This document shows, one piece after another, positions 17,550 to 23,820 of a DNA stretch of 23,820 bases. The DNA is taken from positions 1 through 23,820 of the forward strand of contig JAHIMW010000031.1 of the NCBI GenBank assembly GCA_018896355.1, read 5' to 3'. The notes below the pieces were generated by a model. The model saw only the letters and a program-made list of their open reading frames with translations. It was not told where the DNA came from and searched no databases. This DNA comes from Pseudomonadota bacterium (GTDB lineage: Bacteria > Desulfobacterota > Syntrophia > Syntrophales > UBA5619). Position 1 is the stretch's first letter. Each line of letters opens with the position of its first letter. The position numbers were made by a program, and so were the translations under genes.

Positions 17550-19655
17550 ATGAAAAAACAGATGCTGATCAACGCTGTCCACCTCGAGCAGAAGCGCATG
17601 GCGATCGTGGAAGACGGCAAACTGGTCGAATTCAACATCCAGATGGCCGTAAGGGAGCCGATTACCGGCAATATCTACAAGGGGCTCGTGATGAAGGTGG
17701 AGCGGGGTCTCCAGGCCGCCTTCGTTAACTACGGGGGCCGAAAGGACGGCTTTCTCCCGCTCAAAGACGTCAGCTCCAACTACTTCACGGATACAAACGG
17801 CGGCCGCGAGAGCGCGAGGACCATGCTCAAGCCCGGTCAGGAGGTCCTCGTCCAGGTCCTCCGGGAGGTCGGCGAACGCAAGGGCGCCCTGCTGACCGCT
17901 TACATCTCCCTGCCTGGACGCTACCTGGTTCTGCTCCCCAACAAGGAGAGCAGCGGCATCTCCCGCAAGATCGAGGATGAGGAGGACCGCAAGCGGCTCA
18001 AGGAGCTCGTCGAACAGATCAAGACCGAAGACGGGGTCGGGTTCATCGTCCGGACGGCCGGGATGAACCGGACCAAGCAGGAGCTGGCCCGCGACTACCA
18101 GCACCTCTCCCGTCTCTGGAAGGAGATCCAGAAAGGGGCCTCCGAAACGGCGGCGCCCGCCCTGATCTACCAGGAGAGCGCCTTCGGCGTCCGCTCGCTG
18201 CGGGATTACTTCACGACGGACATCGAAGAGATTCTCGTGGACGACCTGGAAACCTTCCGCCAGGTGCGGGCCTACTGCAAGGCCGTGGCGCCGCGGAATC
18301 TCAAGATGATCAAACTGGACAAGGAAAAGACCCCTCTCTTCGACAAATACCAGTTGGAAGATCAGATCCGCGTGATCTATCAGGACCACGTGGAACTGAA
18401 GTCCGGCGGTTACCTGATCATCAACCCGACGGAGGCGATGATCACGATCGACGTCAACTCGGGCCGGGGCTCTCACAAGCGGAACGTTGAGGAAACCGCT
18501 TACCAGACGAACACGGAGGCGGCGGAAGAGATCGCCCGTCAGCTCCGTTTGCGCGACCTCGGGGGGCTGATCGTCATCGACTTCATCGACATGATGGACA
18601 ACAAGCACAACGCGGAGGTGGAGAAGGTCTTCAAAAAGGCCATCGCCCTGGACCGGGCGCGGATCCAGCTCTCCCACATCTCCAAGTTCGGCATCATGGA
18701 GCTCTCGCGCCAGAAGAAGCAGTCGACTATCCAGGAGATCAGCTACACGCCCTGCCCTTTCTGCCGAGGCCGGGGTGTGCGCCCCTCTCTCGAATATACG
18801 GCCCTGAACGCCTACCGGAAGATCGAAACGCAGGCGGTCAAGGGTCTCGCCTCCATGATCAGCATCAGCATCCCCCATGAGGTGGCCGACTACCTCCAGA
18901 ACCAGAAACGGGCGGAGATCAACCGCCTCGAAAACCACTACGACATGTCGATCCATATCTCCGGAAGCCCCGGCATGGCCTGGGACGAGTGGAAGATCGA
19001 AACGACGAAGCGGGAGACGCCGCCGTTGCCGGGGCCGGCCAATCACGTCCGGAAGGCCCCGGAGGAGCCGGAGAAACCGGAAGCCGACGAAGCGGAGGAA
19101 GAGGAACTGCCGCCGCCTGAAACGGAGGAGGAACCGGAGAAAGCCGAGCCCAGACCAGAGGGTAAAAAAAGGAGGGCATCGAAAAGAGGACCGCGCAGAA
19201 AGGCTGCGCCGAAGAAGGTTTTGCCCAAGGAAGAAAAGCCGAAAGAGGAAGAGGCCGGGCCAAAGACAGAGGCCCCGGCGGAGAGCAACGAACCCGAGTC
19301 AAATGGTGCGCCGGCGGCGGAGGACAAAGAGCCCGCAACCGAGACTGCGAAAAAGAGACCCCGTCGGCGATCGCGTCACCGGCGAAGGACGCCGGGAGAA
19401 AAATCGGCGGAAACCTCATCGGCCGCGCCACAGACCCCGACAGCGGAACAACGGCCCGAAGCGCCTCCGCGGGAAACGGTCCGGATCAAGCCGCCGCTTG
19501 CCGCCGTCGAGCCCTCCGCGCCGAAGATCGGCGTATCACGCCCTTCGGAGCCCTCCAAGGGCAACGCTCCGCCGGAGAGTCCGAGCAGGGGAATCGGGAA
19601 TTCCGAAGATCCCTTGCAGCGGCTGAAGAAGATCTTCGAGGCCCTGGAGGACTGA
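17550..19655 (+). CDS. rng: Ribonuclease E/G family endoribonuclease
   Basis: This 701-residue endoribonuclease is predicted to make 5'-end-dependent cuts in mRNA and rRNA precursors. The catalytic half aligns closely with RNase E numbering: an S1 domain (residues about 37-120, GNIYKGLVMKVERGLQAAFV), the Mg-binding aspartates D301 (ITIDVNSGR) and D344 (GLIVIDFIDM), and the Zn-link cysteines C402 and C405 (CPFCRGRG), compared with D303, D346, C404 and C407 in Escherichia coli RNase E. After about residue 490 the protein becomes a low-complexity tail rich in Pro, Glu, Lys and Arg (for example RRRSRHRRR), ending in a predicted helix, LQRLKKIFEALED. RNase G lacks such a tail, so this may be a scaffold-type RNase E instead. 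AAAGGA precedes the ATG. Confidence 0.95.
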   Translation: MKKQMLINAVHLEQKRMAIVEDGKLVEFNIQMAVREPITGNIYKGLVMKVERGLQAAFVNYGGRKDGFLPLKDVSSNYFTDTNGGRESARTMLKPGQEVLVQVLREVGERKGALLTAYISLPGRYLVLLPNKESSGISRKIEDEEDRKRLKELVEQIKTEDGVGFIVRTAGMNRTKQELARDYQHLSRLWKEIQKGASETAAPALIYQESAFGVRSLRDYFTTDIEEILVDDLETFRQVRAYCKAVAPRNLKMIKLDKEKTPLFDKYQLEDQIRVIYQDHVELKSGGYLIINPTEAMITIDVNSGRGSHKRNVEETAYQTNTEAAEEIARQLRLRDLGGLIVIDFIDMMDNKHNAEVEKVFKKAIALDRARIQLSHISKFGIMELSRQKKQSTIQEISYTPCPFCRGRGVRPSLEYTALNAYRKIETQAVKGLASMISISIPHEVADYLQNQKRAEINRLENHYDMSIHISGSPGMAWDEWKIETTKRETPPLPGPANHVRKAPEEPEKPEADEAEEEELPPPETEEEPEKAEPRPEGKKRRASKRGPRRKAAPKKVLPKEEKPKEEEAGPKTEAPAESNEPESNGAPAAEDKEPATETAKKRPRRRSRHRRRTPGEKSAETSSAAPQTPTAEQRPEAPPRETVRIKPPLAAVEPSAPKIGVSRPSEPSKGNAPPESPSRGIGNSEDPLQRLKKIFEALED

Positions 19656-19704
19656 TCGGCGCCCGTGCCCCTGAACAACGGCGGGTTGCAACTGCTCAGG
19701 CAGA

Positions 19705-19718
19705 TAGGCTGTAGGCTG
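19705..19718. repeat. Tandem 7-mer in the rng-proC gap
   Basis: TAGGCTG occurs twice in tandem, followed by AAGACTG, in the 110-bp convergent gap between the ribonuclease gene and proC. No terminator is obvious here. Such slipped short repeats are common intergenic debris; I assign no function. Confidence 0.3.
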
Positions 19719-19765
19719 AAGACTGTTAGGAAAAACGGAGATACGGCGTAAATAGTTACGATGGG

Positions 19766-20584
19766 CTATTTCCGGCCGCCCAACTCCGCGGAACGCTTCG
19801 TCGCCGCCTCCACGGCCGCCATCAGAATCTCCCGGAGCTTTCCCTCCTCCATGACCTTGAGACCGGCGAGCGTCGTTCCCCCGGGGGAGGTAACCATGGC
19901 CCGGAGCTCCGCAGGGGGCTTTTCCCCGAGGAGACAGAGCTTCGCCGCCCCGAGGAAACTCTGCGCGATCAGCTTCAGAGCGGTCTCCCGGGACAATCCC
20001 ATTCGGACACCTGCATCCGCAAAGGCCTCGACGATGAGGAAGACGTAACCGGGGCCGCTCCCGCTGAGTCCTGTCACGGCATCCATGAGATCTTCCTTCA
20101 CTTCGACGGTAATCCCGACGGCATCGAAGATGTGCCGGGTCCGTTTCAGATCCGCCTCCGTGGCGTGGCCGCCGGGCGCAATGGCGGCAGCCCCTTCGCC
20201 GATCAGGGCAGGCATGTTCGGCATGACCCGGACAACGCGCACCCCCTCTCCGAGGCGTTCCTCGATGAAGGCCGTGGAAATTCCGGCCGCGATCGAAATA
20301 ACCAGCGCCGATGGGACCATCGCGGCGGTCAATCCAGCGAGGACCTCTGCCATGTTCTGCGGCTTGACGGCGAGGAGGATCAGATCGGCGTTCCGAACCG
20401 CTTCCCGGTTGTCGGCCGTCACCAGGACCTTGCAACTCCGGGCCAATTCCCCAAGCCTCGCTTCATCCGTGTCCGCCACCGTCACGGACTCCGCATTCAC
20501 CAGGCCGCCGGCAATCATTCCCTGAATCAGGGCGCCCCCCATCTTTCCCCCGCCGATCACCGCGATTCTCGTTCCTTTCAGCAT
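19766..20584 (-). CDS. proC: Pyrroline-5-carboxylate reductase
   Basis: This 272-residue cytosolic enzyme reduces pyrroline-5-carboxylate to proline with NAD(P)H. The N-terminal Rossmann motif IAVIGGGKMGGALIQGMI (residues 7-24) is followed by LILLAVKPQNMAEVL, VVRVMPNMPALIGEGA, and the family signature LSGSGPGYVFLIVEAFADAG with the dimer-domain helices after it, then TSPGGTTLAGLKVMEEG. The length matches the family (about 270). The ATG is preceded by GGGGAGACAGG. It faces away from the hydrolase, YggT and DUF167 genes; in many bacteria proC, yggT and the DUF167 gene are neighbours, so a local inversion or insertion may have separated them here. Confidence 0.96.
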   Translation of the reverse strand: MLKGTRIAVIGGGKMGGALIQGMIAGGLVNAESVTVADTDEARLGELARSCKVLVTADNREAVRNADLILLAVKPQNMAEVLAGLTAAMVPSALVISIAAGISTAFIEERLGEGVRVVRVMPNMPALIGEGAAAIAPGGHATEADLKRTRHIFDAVGITVEVKEDLMDAVTGLSGSGPGYVFLIVEAFADAGVRMGLSRETALKLIAQSFLGAAKLCLLGEKPPAELRAMVTSPGGTTLAGLKVMEEGKLREILMAAVEAATKRSAELGGRK

Positions 20585-20736
20585 CTCCTGTCTCCCCGGG
20601 TGTCTTCAGAATACCTTTCTTTCCTCCTCGCCCATTTTCCGCTTTCTGTCAACACAAGAAATCTTCGACCGCCTCCCCCGATTTCTCCCATTGCGCAAGC
20701 GGGCTCGGTTGTGATAGGCATGTTATCAAATTCGCG

Positions 20737-20765
20737 GGTCTGCAACGGAATAACTGTTGCAGACC
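20737..20765. promoter_or_regulatory. 10-bp inverted repeat upstream of the hydrolase gene
   Basis: GGTCTGCAAC and GTTGCAGACC are perfect inverted arms around a 9-nt spacer, ending 19 bp before the hydrolase ATG and within the divergent gap to proC. It could be an operator or a 5' UTR hairpin. No U-run follows; AAGGAAGG after it is the ribosome binding site. Confidence 0.5.
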
Positions 20766-20784
20766 CTTTAAGGAAGGAACTGTC

Positions 20785-21564
20785 ATGATCGATCTCCGGG
20801 AAATCGGCGGGCGCAAGCTGGCCTGCTGGCTGAACGACGGCGGCTTTCGGGCCGACCGGAAGACACTCGTCTTCATCCACGGCTCCGGCGGGAATCACAC
20901 CGATTGGATCCGGCAGTTGACCCCGCTGCAGGATGTGTTCAATATTGCGGTCATGGACCTGCCGGGTCACGGACAGTCCGACGGACCGGGGGAACAGGAT
21001 GTCTCCGCCTACGTGGCGTGGGTAATAAGGCTTCTGGAGGGATTCGGGATCGAAAAACCGGTCCTGATCGGCCACTCCCTTGGCGCCGCCATCTGCCTCA
21101 GTTTTGCCATCCGGCATGGCGATCTGGCCGCAGCGGTGGTCCCCGTGGGCGGGGGGGGCCGGATGCCCGTCAACCCGATCATCCTGGAGGGGCTGAAAAA
21201 GGACCCGGCCGCAATCATCGGCCTGATCGCCAAACTCTCGATCGCGAAGGAAAACCGGGAGCGGCTTTCCGGTTTCATCACGGAAAATCTCTCCCGGGCG
21301 AACCCCGGGATCATCTACGGCGATTTATTCGCGTGCAGCAAACTGGACATCACCGAGGCGGTCGCGGGGATCCGGATCCCCACGCTGATCCTCTGCGGCG
21401 CCGACGACAAGATGACGCCGCCCGCCCTGTCCGAGTACCTCCGGGATCACATCCCCGGGGCCGGCCTCGCCCTGATCCCGGGAGCGGGACATTTCGTCAT
21501 GCTGGAGAACCCGGAGGCCTTCAACGCGGCCCTGGCGGATTTCGTGAACGCGCTGCCGGCATGA
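20785..21564 (+). CDS. Alpha/beta hydrolase
   Basis: This 259-residue protein has the alpha/beta hydrolase fold. The oxyanion region is FIHGSGGNHTDWIRQL, the nucleophile elbow is IGHSLGA with S98, the acid is D207 in LCGADDKMTPP, and the histidine is H236 in IPGAGHFVMLENPEAF, so the catalytic triad is complete. VMDLPGHGQSD is typical of the esterase, lipase and C-C hydrolase branch. No signal peptide is seen, so it is likely cytosolic. The substrate cannot be deduced. The ATG is preceded by AAGGAAGGAACTGTC. It is followed on the same strand by YggT and DUF167 genes. Confidence 0.92.
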   Translation: MIDLREIGGRKLACWLNDGGFRADRKTLVFIHGSGGNHTDWIRQLTPLQDVFNIAVMDLPGHGQSDGPGEQDVSAYVAWVIRLLEGFGIEKPVLIGHSLGAAICLSFAIRHGDLAAAVVPVGGGGRMPVNPIILEGLKKDPAAIIGLIAKLSIAKENRERLSGFITENLSRANPGIIYGDLFACSKLDITEAVAGIRIPTLILCGADDKMTPPALSEYLRDHIPGAGLALIPGAGHFVMLENPEAFNAALADFVNALPA

Positions 21565-21670
21565 AAAAGCGCGACGTTCGCGGCATGGGCCGCCTGATGC
21601 CGGCGGGACCGTAAACCAAGCGTTGTCCCCTTCCCCTGCGGGAGGGATGAAGGGAGTCAGAAAAAAAGCC

Positions 21671-21970
21671 ATGTTTGTCCTCGGAAATTTCATCGCCGCC
21701 GTCGCCCGCATCATCGACATCGCGCTGACCTTCTACATGTGGATCATCGTCATCCGGGCGGTCCTCTCCTGGATCAATCCCGATCCCTACAACCCGATCG
21801 TCCGCCTTCTCTACCAGGTCACGGAACCGTTGATGGCCTTTGTTCGGCGGCGGATTCCCCTTCGAGGGATGGGGATCGACTTTTCGCCCATGATCATCCT
21901 GCTGGCGATCGTCTTCCTCCAGAGTTTCCTGGTGCCGAGCCTGATGCAGCTTTCGTACTATTTTCAGTGA
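21671..21970 (+). CDS. YggT family membrane protein
   Basis: This 99-residue protein has the YggT pattern: a first membrane helix (IAAVARIIDIALTFYMWIIVIRAVLSWI), the conserved NPDPYNPIVRLLYQVTEP motif, a basic RRRIPLRGMGIDFSPM loop, and a second helix (IILLAIVFLQSFLVPSL). YggT proteins are associated with cell-envelope, osmotic or chloroplast-division-like functions, but their biochemistry is unclear. The start is uncertain: ATG at 21671 gives the usual MFVLGNF N-terminus, while ATG at 21647 would add eight residues; neither has an ideally spaced ribosome binding site (AAGGGAG lies between them). It is 11 bp before the DUF167 gene, a common pairing. Confidence 0.9.
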   Translation: MFVLGNFIAAVARIIDIALTFYMWIIVIRAVLSWINPDPYNPIVRLLYQVTEPLMAFVRRRIPLRGMGIDFSPMIILLAIVFLQSFLVPSLMQLSYYFQ

Positions 21971-21981
21971 CCGGAGCGTCC

Positions 21982-22272
21982 ATGATTCCCCTCCGCGAAA
22001 CCGAGACCGGCGTCGTCTTCCGCATCCGGGTTGTTCCGCGGGCGTTGCGGCGTGAACCCGTGGGCATCCGGGATGACGCCCTGAAGCTCCGGATCACGGC
22101 GCCCCCCGTGGAGGGAAAGGCGAACAGGGAGTGCGTCCGGATGCTTGCGGAACTTCTCGGCGTGAAGAGGACGCAGGTGGCGATCATCTCGGGTCATGCA
22201 TCCCGGACGAAAACCGTCGCCGTGGAAGGGGTGAAGGCAAAGGAGATCGCCGCCCGCATCGCGGCGCTGTAA
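21982..22272 (+). CDS. DUF167 (YggU-like) protein
   Basis: This 96-residue protein matches the DUF167/YggU family: FRIRVVPRALRREPVG, LKLRITAPPVEGKANREC, LGVKRTQVAIISGHASRTKTV. The central APPVEGKAN block is the family hallmark. Structures of relatives are known, but no reaction is assigned. The ATG at 21982 lies 11 bp after the YggT stop, in a common conserved arrangement. It ends the run that starts with the hydrolase. No terminator is obvious after it, and 22273-22416 holds nothing I recognise. Confidence 0.9.
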   Translation: MIPLRETETGVVFRIRVVPRALRREPVGIRDDALKLRITAPPVEGKANRECVRMLAELLGVKRTQVAIISGHASRTKTVAVEGVKAKEIAARIAAL

Positions 22273-22416
22273 CGTAAATGACGCGACTTGGGGAAGCAAA
22301 GACGGGAAGCGCGTTGGATGCGTAGGGGGAGCCCCAGCGGGGCGGATGGGAGCGGGTGTTAATCGCCCGACAGGGGCTGATGTGGCCCTTGCCTCTTCTG
22401 GGGCGGGTGGTCGTCG

Positions 22417-22490
22417 GGAAATCCCCCGAAGAACGTTGCAGGATAAGCTGAAAAGACTGGTCCGGACAGGTGAAATCGGGAAGAGCAGCG
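22417..22490. repeat. Direct repeat copy 1 (winged-helix scrap), left of TA module
   Basis: This 74-bp stretch matches 23348-23421 at about 69 of 74 positions by eye. In the plus-strand frame it reads REIPRRTLQDKLKRLVRTGE and IGKSS, resembling the C-terminal winged helix that ends some regulators and Fic-like proteins. The frame runs on to a stop at 22523-22525 through unrelated residues. No intact gene is attached to it. Confidence 0.75.
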
Positions 22491-22508
22491 TCAACCAAGA
22501 TGATTTGT

Positions 22509-22538
22509 TTAGACGCCGGCGATGAAAAGTTGTATAAT
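22509..22538 (+). promoter_or_regulatory. Candidate promoter of the toxin-antitoxin pair
   Basis: TTAGAC (22509-22514) and a perfect TATAAT (22533-22538) are 18 bp apart. Transcription would start near 22545, about 120 nt before the antitoxin ATG. It lies immediately right of repeat copy 1. Confidence 0.45.
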
Positions 22539-22663
22539 CAGACATGTGGACGGTGTGGCCATTGAGGAAATCCACGCTGATAATCACATCCGGCTCGCGG
22601 GATATAGGCGGCCCAGGCAACAGTCGCCGACCGTCTTACCGGATGAACCAAGGAGTCGATGAA

Positions 22664-22888
22664 ATGGGAACCCATAGCGCTTTAGACAGGGAATTGCAGC
22701 ATGAACTCATGGATCTGCCGATCCTTCATCAGAGGAAGATACTGGATATCGTCCGCCTGATGAAGAAGGGGGGCGGCGCCATGCAAAAAAGGCATGACAT
22801 CCTTGAGCTGAAAGGCTGCGGAAAAGAGATATGGAAGGGCGTTGATGCCCAGCGCTACGTGAACAAACTGCGGGAGGAGTGGGGTTGA
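22664..22888 (+). CDS. Antitoxin of a PIN-domain toxin-antitoxin pair
   Basis: This 74-residue protein starts MGTHSALDRELQHELMDLPI; the ATG at 22664 follows AAGGAG by 9 nt, and I prefer it to an upstream in-frame start that would include non-conserved sequence. It has a helical N-terminal half (LPILHQRKILDIVRLM) and the C-terminal block ILELKGCGKEIWKGVDAQRY, then VNKLREEW, a pattern shared by many short antitoxins that end in L-R-E-E-W and precede PIN toxins. The N-terminal half presumably mediates dimerisation or DNA binding, the C-terminus the toxin contact. Its stop overlaps the toxin start (TTGA), so the two are coupled. Confidence 0.8.
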   Translation: MGTHSALDRELQHELMDLPILHQRKILDIVRLMKKGGGAMQKRHDILELKGCGKEIWKGVDAQRYVNKLREEWG

Positions 22889-23328
22889 AATTATTGTCCC
22901 TGCTGAAAAATGCCAAAGTCATTGCCTTGGACACGGCGCCATTCATCTACTTCATTGAAGAAAATCCCACCTACATCAATATCGTTGAACCTCTGTTTCA
23001 GGAAATAAGCCGAGGCAATCTCCGCGCCTTCACCTCCTATATCACGCTTATTGAAGTCCTGATAAAACCCCTGGAAGAAAAAAATGACGATCTGATCAAG
23101 AAATACAGCGAGATTCTGAACGACTCCGACAATCTGTTTTTGTCCGACGTGGACAAAGCAATTGCGATGGAGGCCGCCAGACTAAGAGCCACCCACAAGC
23201 TGAAAATACCGGATGCGATTCAGTTGGCCACCGGGCTGATGAATGGCGCTGATGCGTTCATAACCAACGACGACTCTTTCAAGAAGGTGGGACAGATAGA
23301 GGTGATTGTTCTGAACGAATTTATATAG
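22885..23328 (+). CDS. PIN-domain toxin (VapC-like ribonuclease)
   Basis: This 147-residue protein has the PIN fold acidic cluster: D16 in VIALDTAPFIYFIEEN, a Glu in SYITLIEVLIKP, an Asp in KIPDAIQLATG and an Asp in AFITNDDSFKK. These coordinate Mg2+ for RNA cleavage in VapC-type toxins. The start is probably TTG at 22885, which overlaps the antitoxin stop and sits 7 nt after GGAGG; GTG at 22879 is the alternative. The antitoxin-then-toxin order is as usual. The pair lies between two direct repeats (22417-22490 and 23348-23421), suggesting it moved as a unit or inserted into a duplicated gene. Confidence 0.9.
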   Translation: MKLLSLLKNAKVIALDTAPFIYFIEENPTYINIVEPLFQEISRGNLRAFTSYITLIEVLIKPLEEKNDDLIKKYSEILNDSDNLFLSDVDKAIAMEAARLRATHKLKIPDAIQLATGLMNGADAFITNDDSFKKVGQIEVIVLNEFI

Positions 23329-23330
23329 AC

Positions 23331-23456
23331 GAACCTGAATTCGGCAAGGAAATCCCCCGAAGAACGTTGCAGGATACGCTGAAAAGACTGGTCCAGGCAG
23401 GTGAAATCGGTAAGAGCGGCGCCCTCAAACATACACGCTACCAATGCACGGGATAA
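23331..23456 (+). pseudogene. C-terminal scrap of winged-helix regulator
   Basis: The frame reads EPEFGKEIPRRTLQDTLKRL, then VQAGEIGKSGALKHTRYQCTG and a stop at 23454-23456. This resembles the end of a winged-helix domain: the recognition helix in PRRTLQDTLKRLV, then a wing of G-E-I-G-K-S-G, and T-R-Y near the end. No start and no upstream domain are present, because the PIN gene ends two bases earlier in another frame. It is the fuller of two copies; the other is at 22417-22525. I judge it non-functional. Confidence 0.55.
23348..23421. repeat. Direct repeat copy 2, right of TA module
   Basis: Same orientation as 22417-22490, with about five mismatches in 74 bp and no indels. Together the two copies bracket the antitoxin-toxin pair with 857 bp between them. 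The repeat includes GGAAATCCCCCGAAGAACG as its identical left end. Confidence 0.75.
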
Positions 23457-23713
23457 GTCCGAATAACGGGCGTTATGCCTTCTTCAGAATCCTCGGATTG
23501 CATGTCGGCCGGAATTTCGTAAGAGAGTATAGCTCTTCCCGTTATATCGGAAAAGGGAAGGAACTTGCGACCATAACTGAAGGGAATTACACCGACAGCC
23601 ATGAGGGCGACAATGTAATGATCGACAAATGGGCCGCTTTCGTTAATATATCAGATTGGTTTAAATGGCGCGGATTTGAGGATGTCCCTCCGAATTATTT
23701 ACAAACGGGATAG
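23444..23713 (+). CDS. Hypothetical ORF, uncertain
   Basis: This 89-codon ORF starts inside the end of the winged-helix scrap. I recognise no family. It contains no hydrophobic segment, and its composition (RYAFFRILGLHVGRNFVREY, later MIDKWAAFVNISDWFKWRGF) is protein-like but unmatched. No ribosome binding site precedes the first ATG; a second in-frame ATG (MIDKW) is also poorly served. It may be another fragment in this rearranged end rather than a gene. Confidence 0.25.
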   Translation: MHGISPNNGRYAFFRILGLHVGRNFVREYSSSRYIGKGKELATITEGNYTDSHEGDNVMIDKWAAFVNISDWFKWRGFEDVPPNYLQTG

Positions 23714-23775
23714 GCAATAGCCCTACAACGATACATAGTAAAATAAATGGTTGACAAATGGGTCTGACTCTGTTA

Positions 23776-23794
23776 CTTGTTTTTCAAAAACAAG
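23776..23794. repeat. Short perfect inverted repeat before the right-edge gene
   Basis: CTTGTTTTT and AAAAACAAG are 9-nt arms around a single C. It lies between TTGACAAATGGGTCTGACTC (from 23751) and the ribosome binding site of the gene that starts at 23810. The GGGTCTGACTC type of string is often seen beside REP-associated transposase genes in my experience, but that link is weak. Confidence 0.4.
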
Positions 23795-23809
23795 GACAGG
23801 AGGTAGGCC

Positions 23810-23820
23810 ATGATACCGGA
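23810..23820 (+). CDS. Start of a gene cut by the window edge
   Basis: ATG at 23810 is preceded by AGGAGGT at 5-nt spacing, a strong ribosome binding site. Only MIP and part of a fourth codon are present, so no product can be assigned. A REP-associated (Y1) transposase is a possibility from the upstream string, not from the coding bases. Confidence 0.45.

Noticed and set aside
17211..19046. 611-codon minus-strand ORF opposite the YciO-like and RNase E/G genes
   Set aside because: It spans two real genes on the other strand with intact catalytic motifs; the product is low-complexity and unmatched.

Overview
The window looks like a chromosomal piece of a strictly anaerobic, selenium-using bacterium, most likely a Desulfobacterota (deltaproteobacterial, Syntrophales-like) genome. 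The grounds are the gene families: citramalate-type isoleucine synthesis (CimA), a selenium-trafficking cluster ending in a selenocysteine-containing SelD, a short CstA, and an RNase E/G with a charged tail. This is inference from family content; no rRNA or tRNA is present to confirm it.

Layout. (1) 1-2850: a more AT-rich, rearranged stretch. A response-regulator gene runs into a broken P-type ATPase (actuator-domain scrap), then an intact TerC gene, then a second scrap of P-type ATPase (P-domain hinge), a truncated zf-TFIIB zinc-ribbon gene and the frameshifted C-terminal half of an M28-type peptidase. (2) 2999-6351: high-GC carB on the minus strand with a recognisable promoter and leader hairpin. 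(3) 6732-10456: cstA, then a three-gene plus-strand set (small conserved-looking protein, ArsA/Get3-like ATPase, membrane-anchored protein of unknown function). (4) 10598-12483: a perfect 46-bp palindrome, a leader peptide with three consecutive Ile codons, a strong terminator, then cimA. The arrangement reads as classical ribosome-mediated attenuation by isoleucine supply. (5) 12896-16751: yedE - yedF/TusA-like - class V aminotransferase - DUF3343 - selD, with ATGA overlaps inside the group. selD contains an in-frame UGA (Sec18) with a SECIS-like hairpin 11 nt downstream, so a standard caller truncates it. (6) 16930-19655: YciO-type Sua5 protein and RNase E/G, 11 bp apart. (7) 19766-22272: proC on the minus strand, divergent from an alpha/beta hydrolase, YggT and DUF167 run. 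(8) 22417-23456: an antitoxin/PIN-toxin pair lying between two 74-bp direct repeats (about 69/74 identical), each encoding the same winged-helix-like scrap. The window ends 11 bases into a new gene preceded by a good ribosome binding site.

The best candidates for follow-up are the cimA isoleucine attenuator with its upstream palindrome, the selenium cluster whose middle members lack assigned biochemical roles, the ArsA-like ATPase trio, and the repeat-flanked toxin-antitoxin module.
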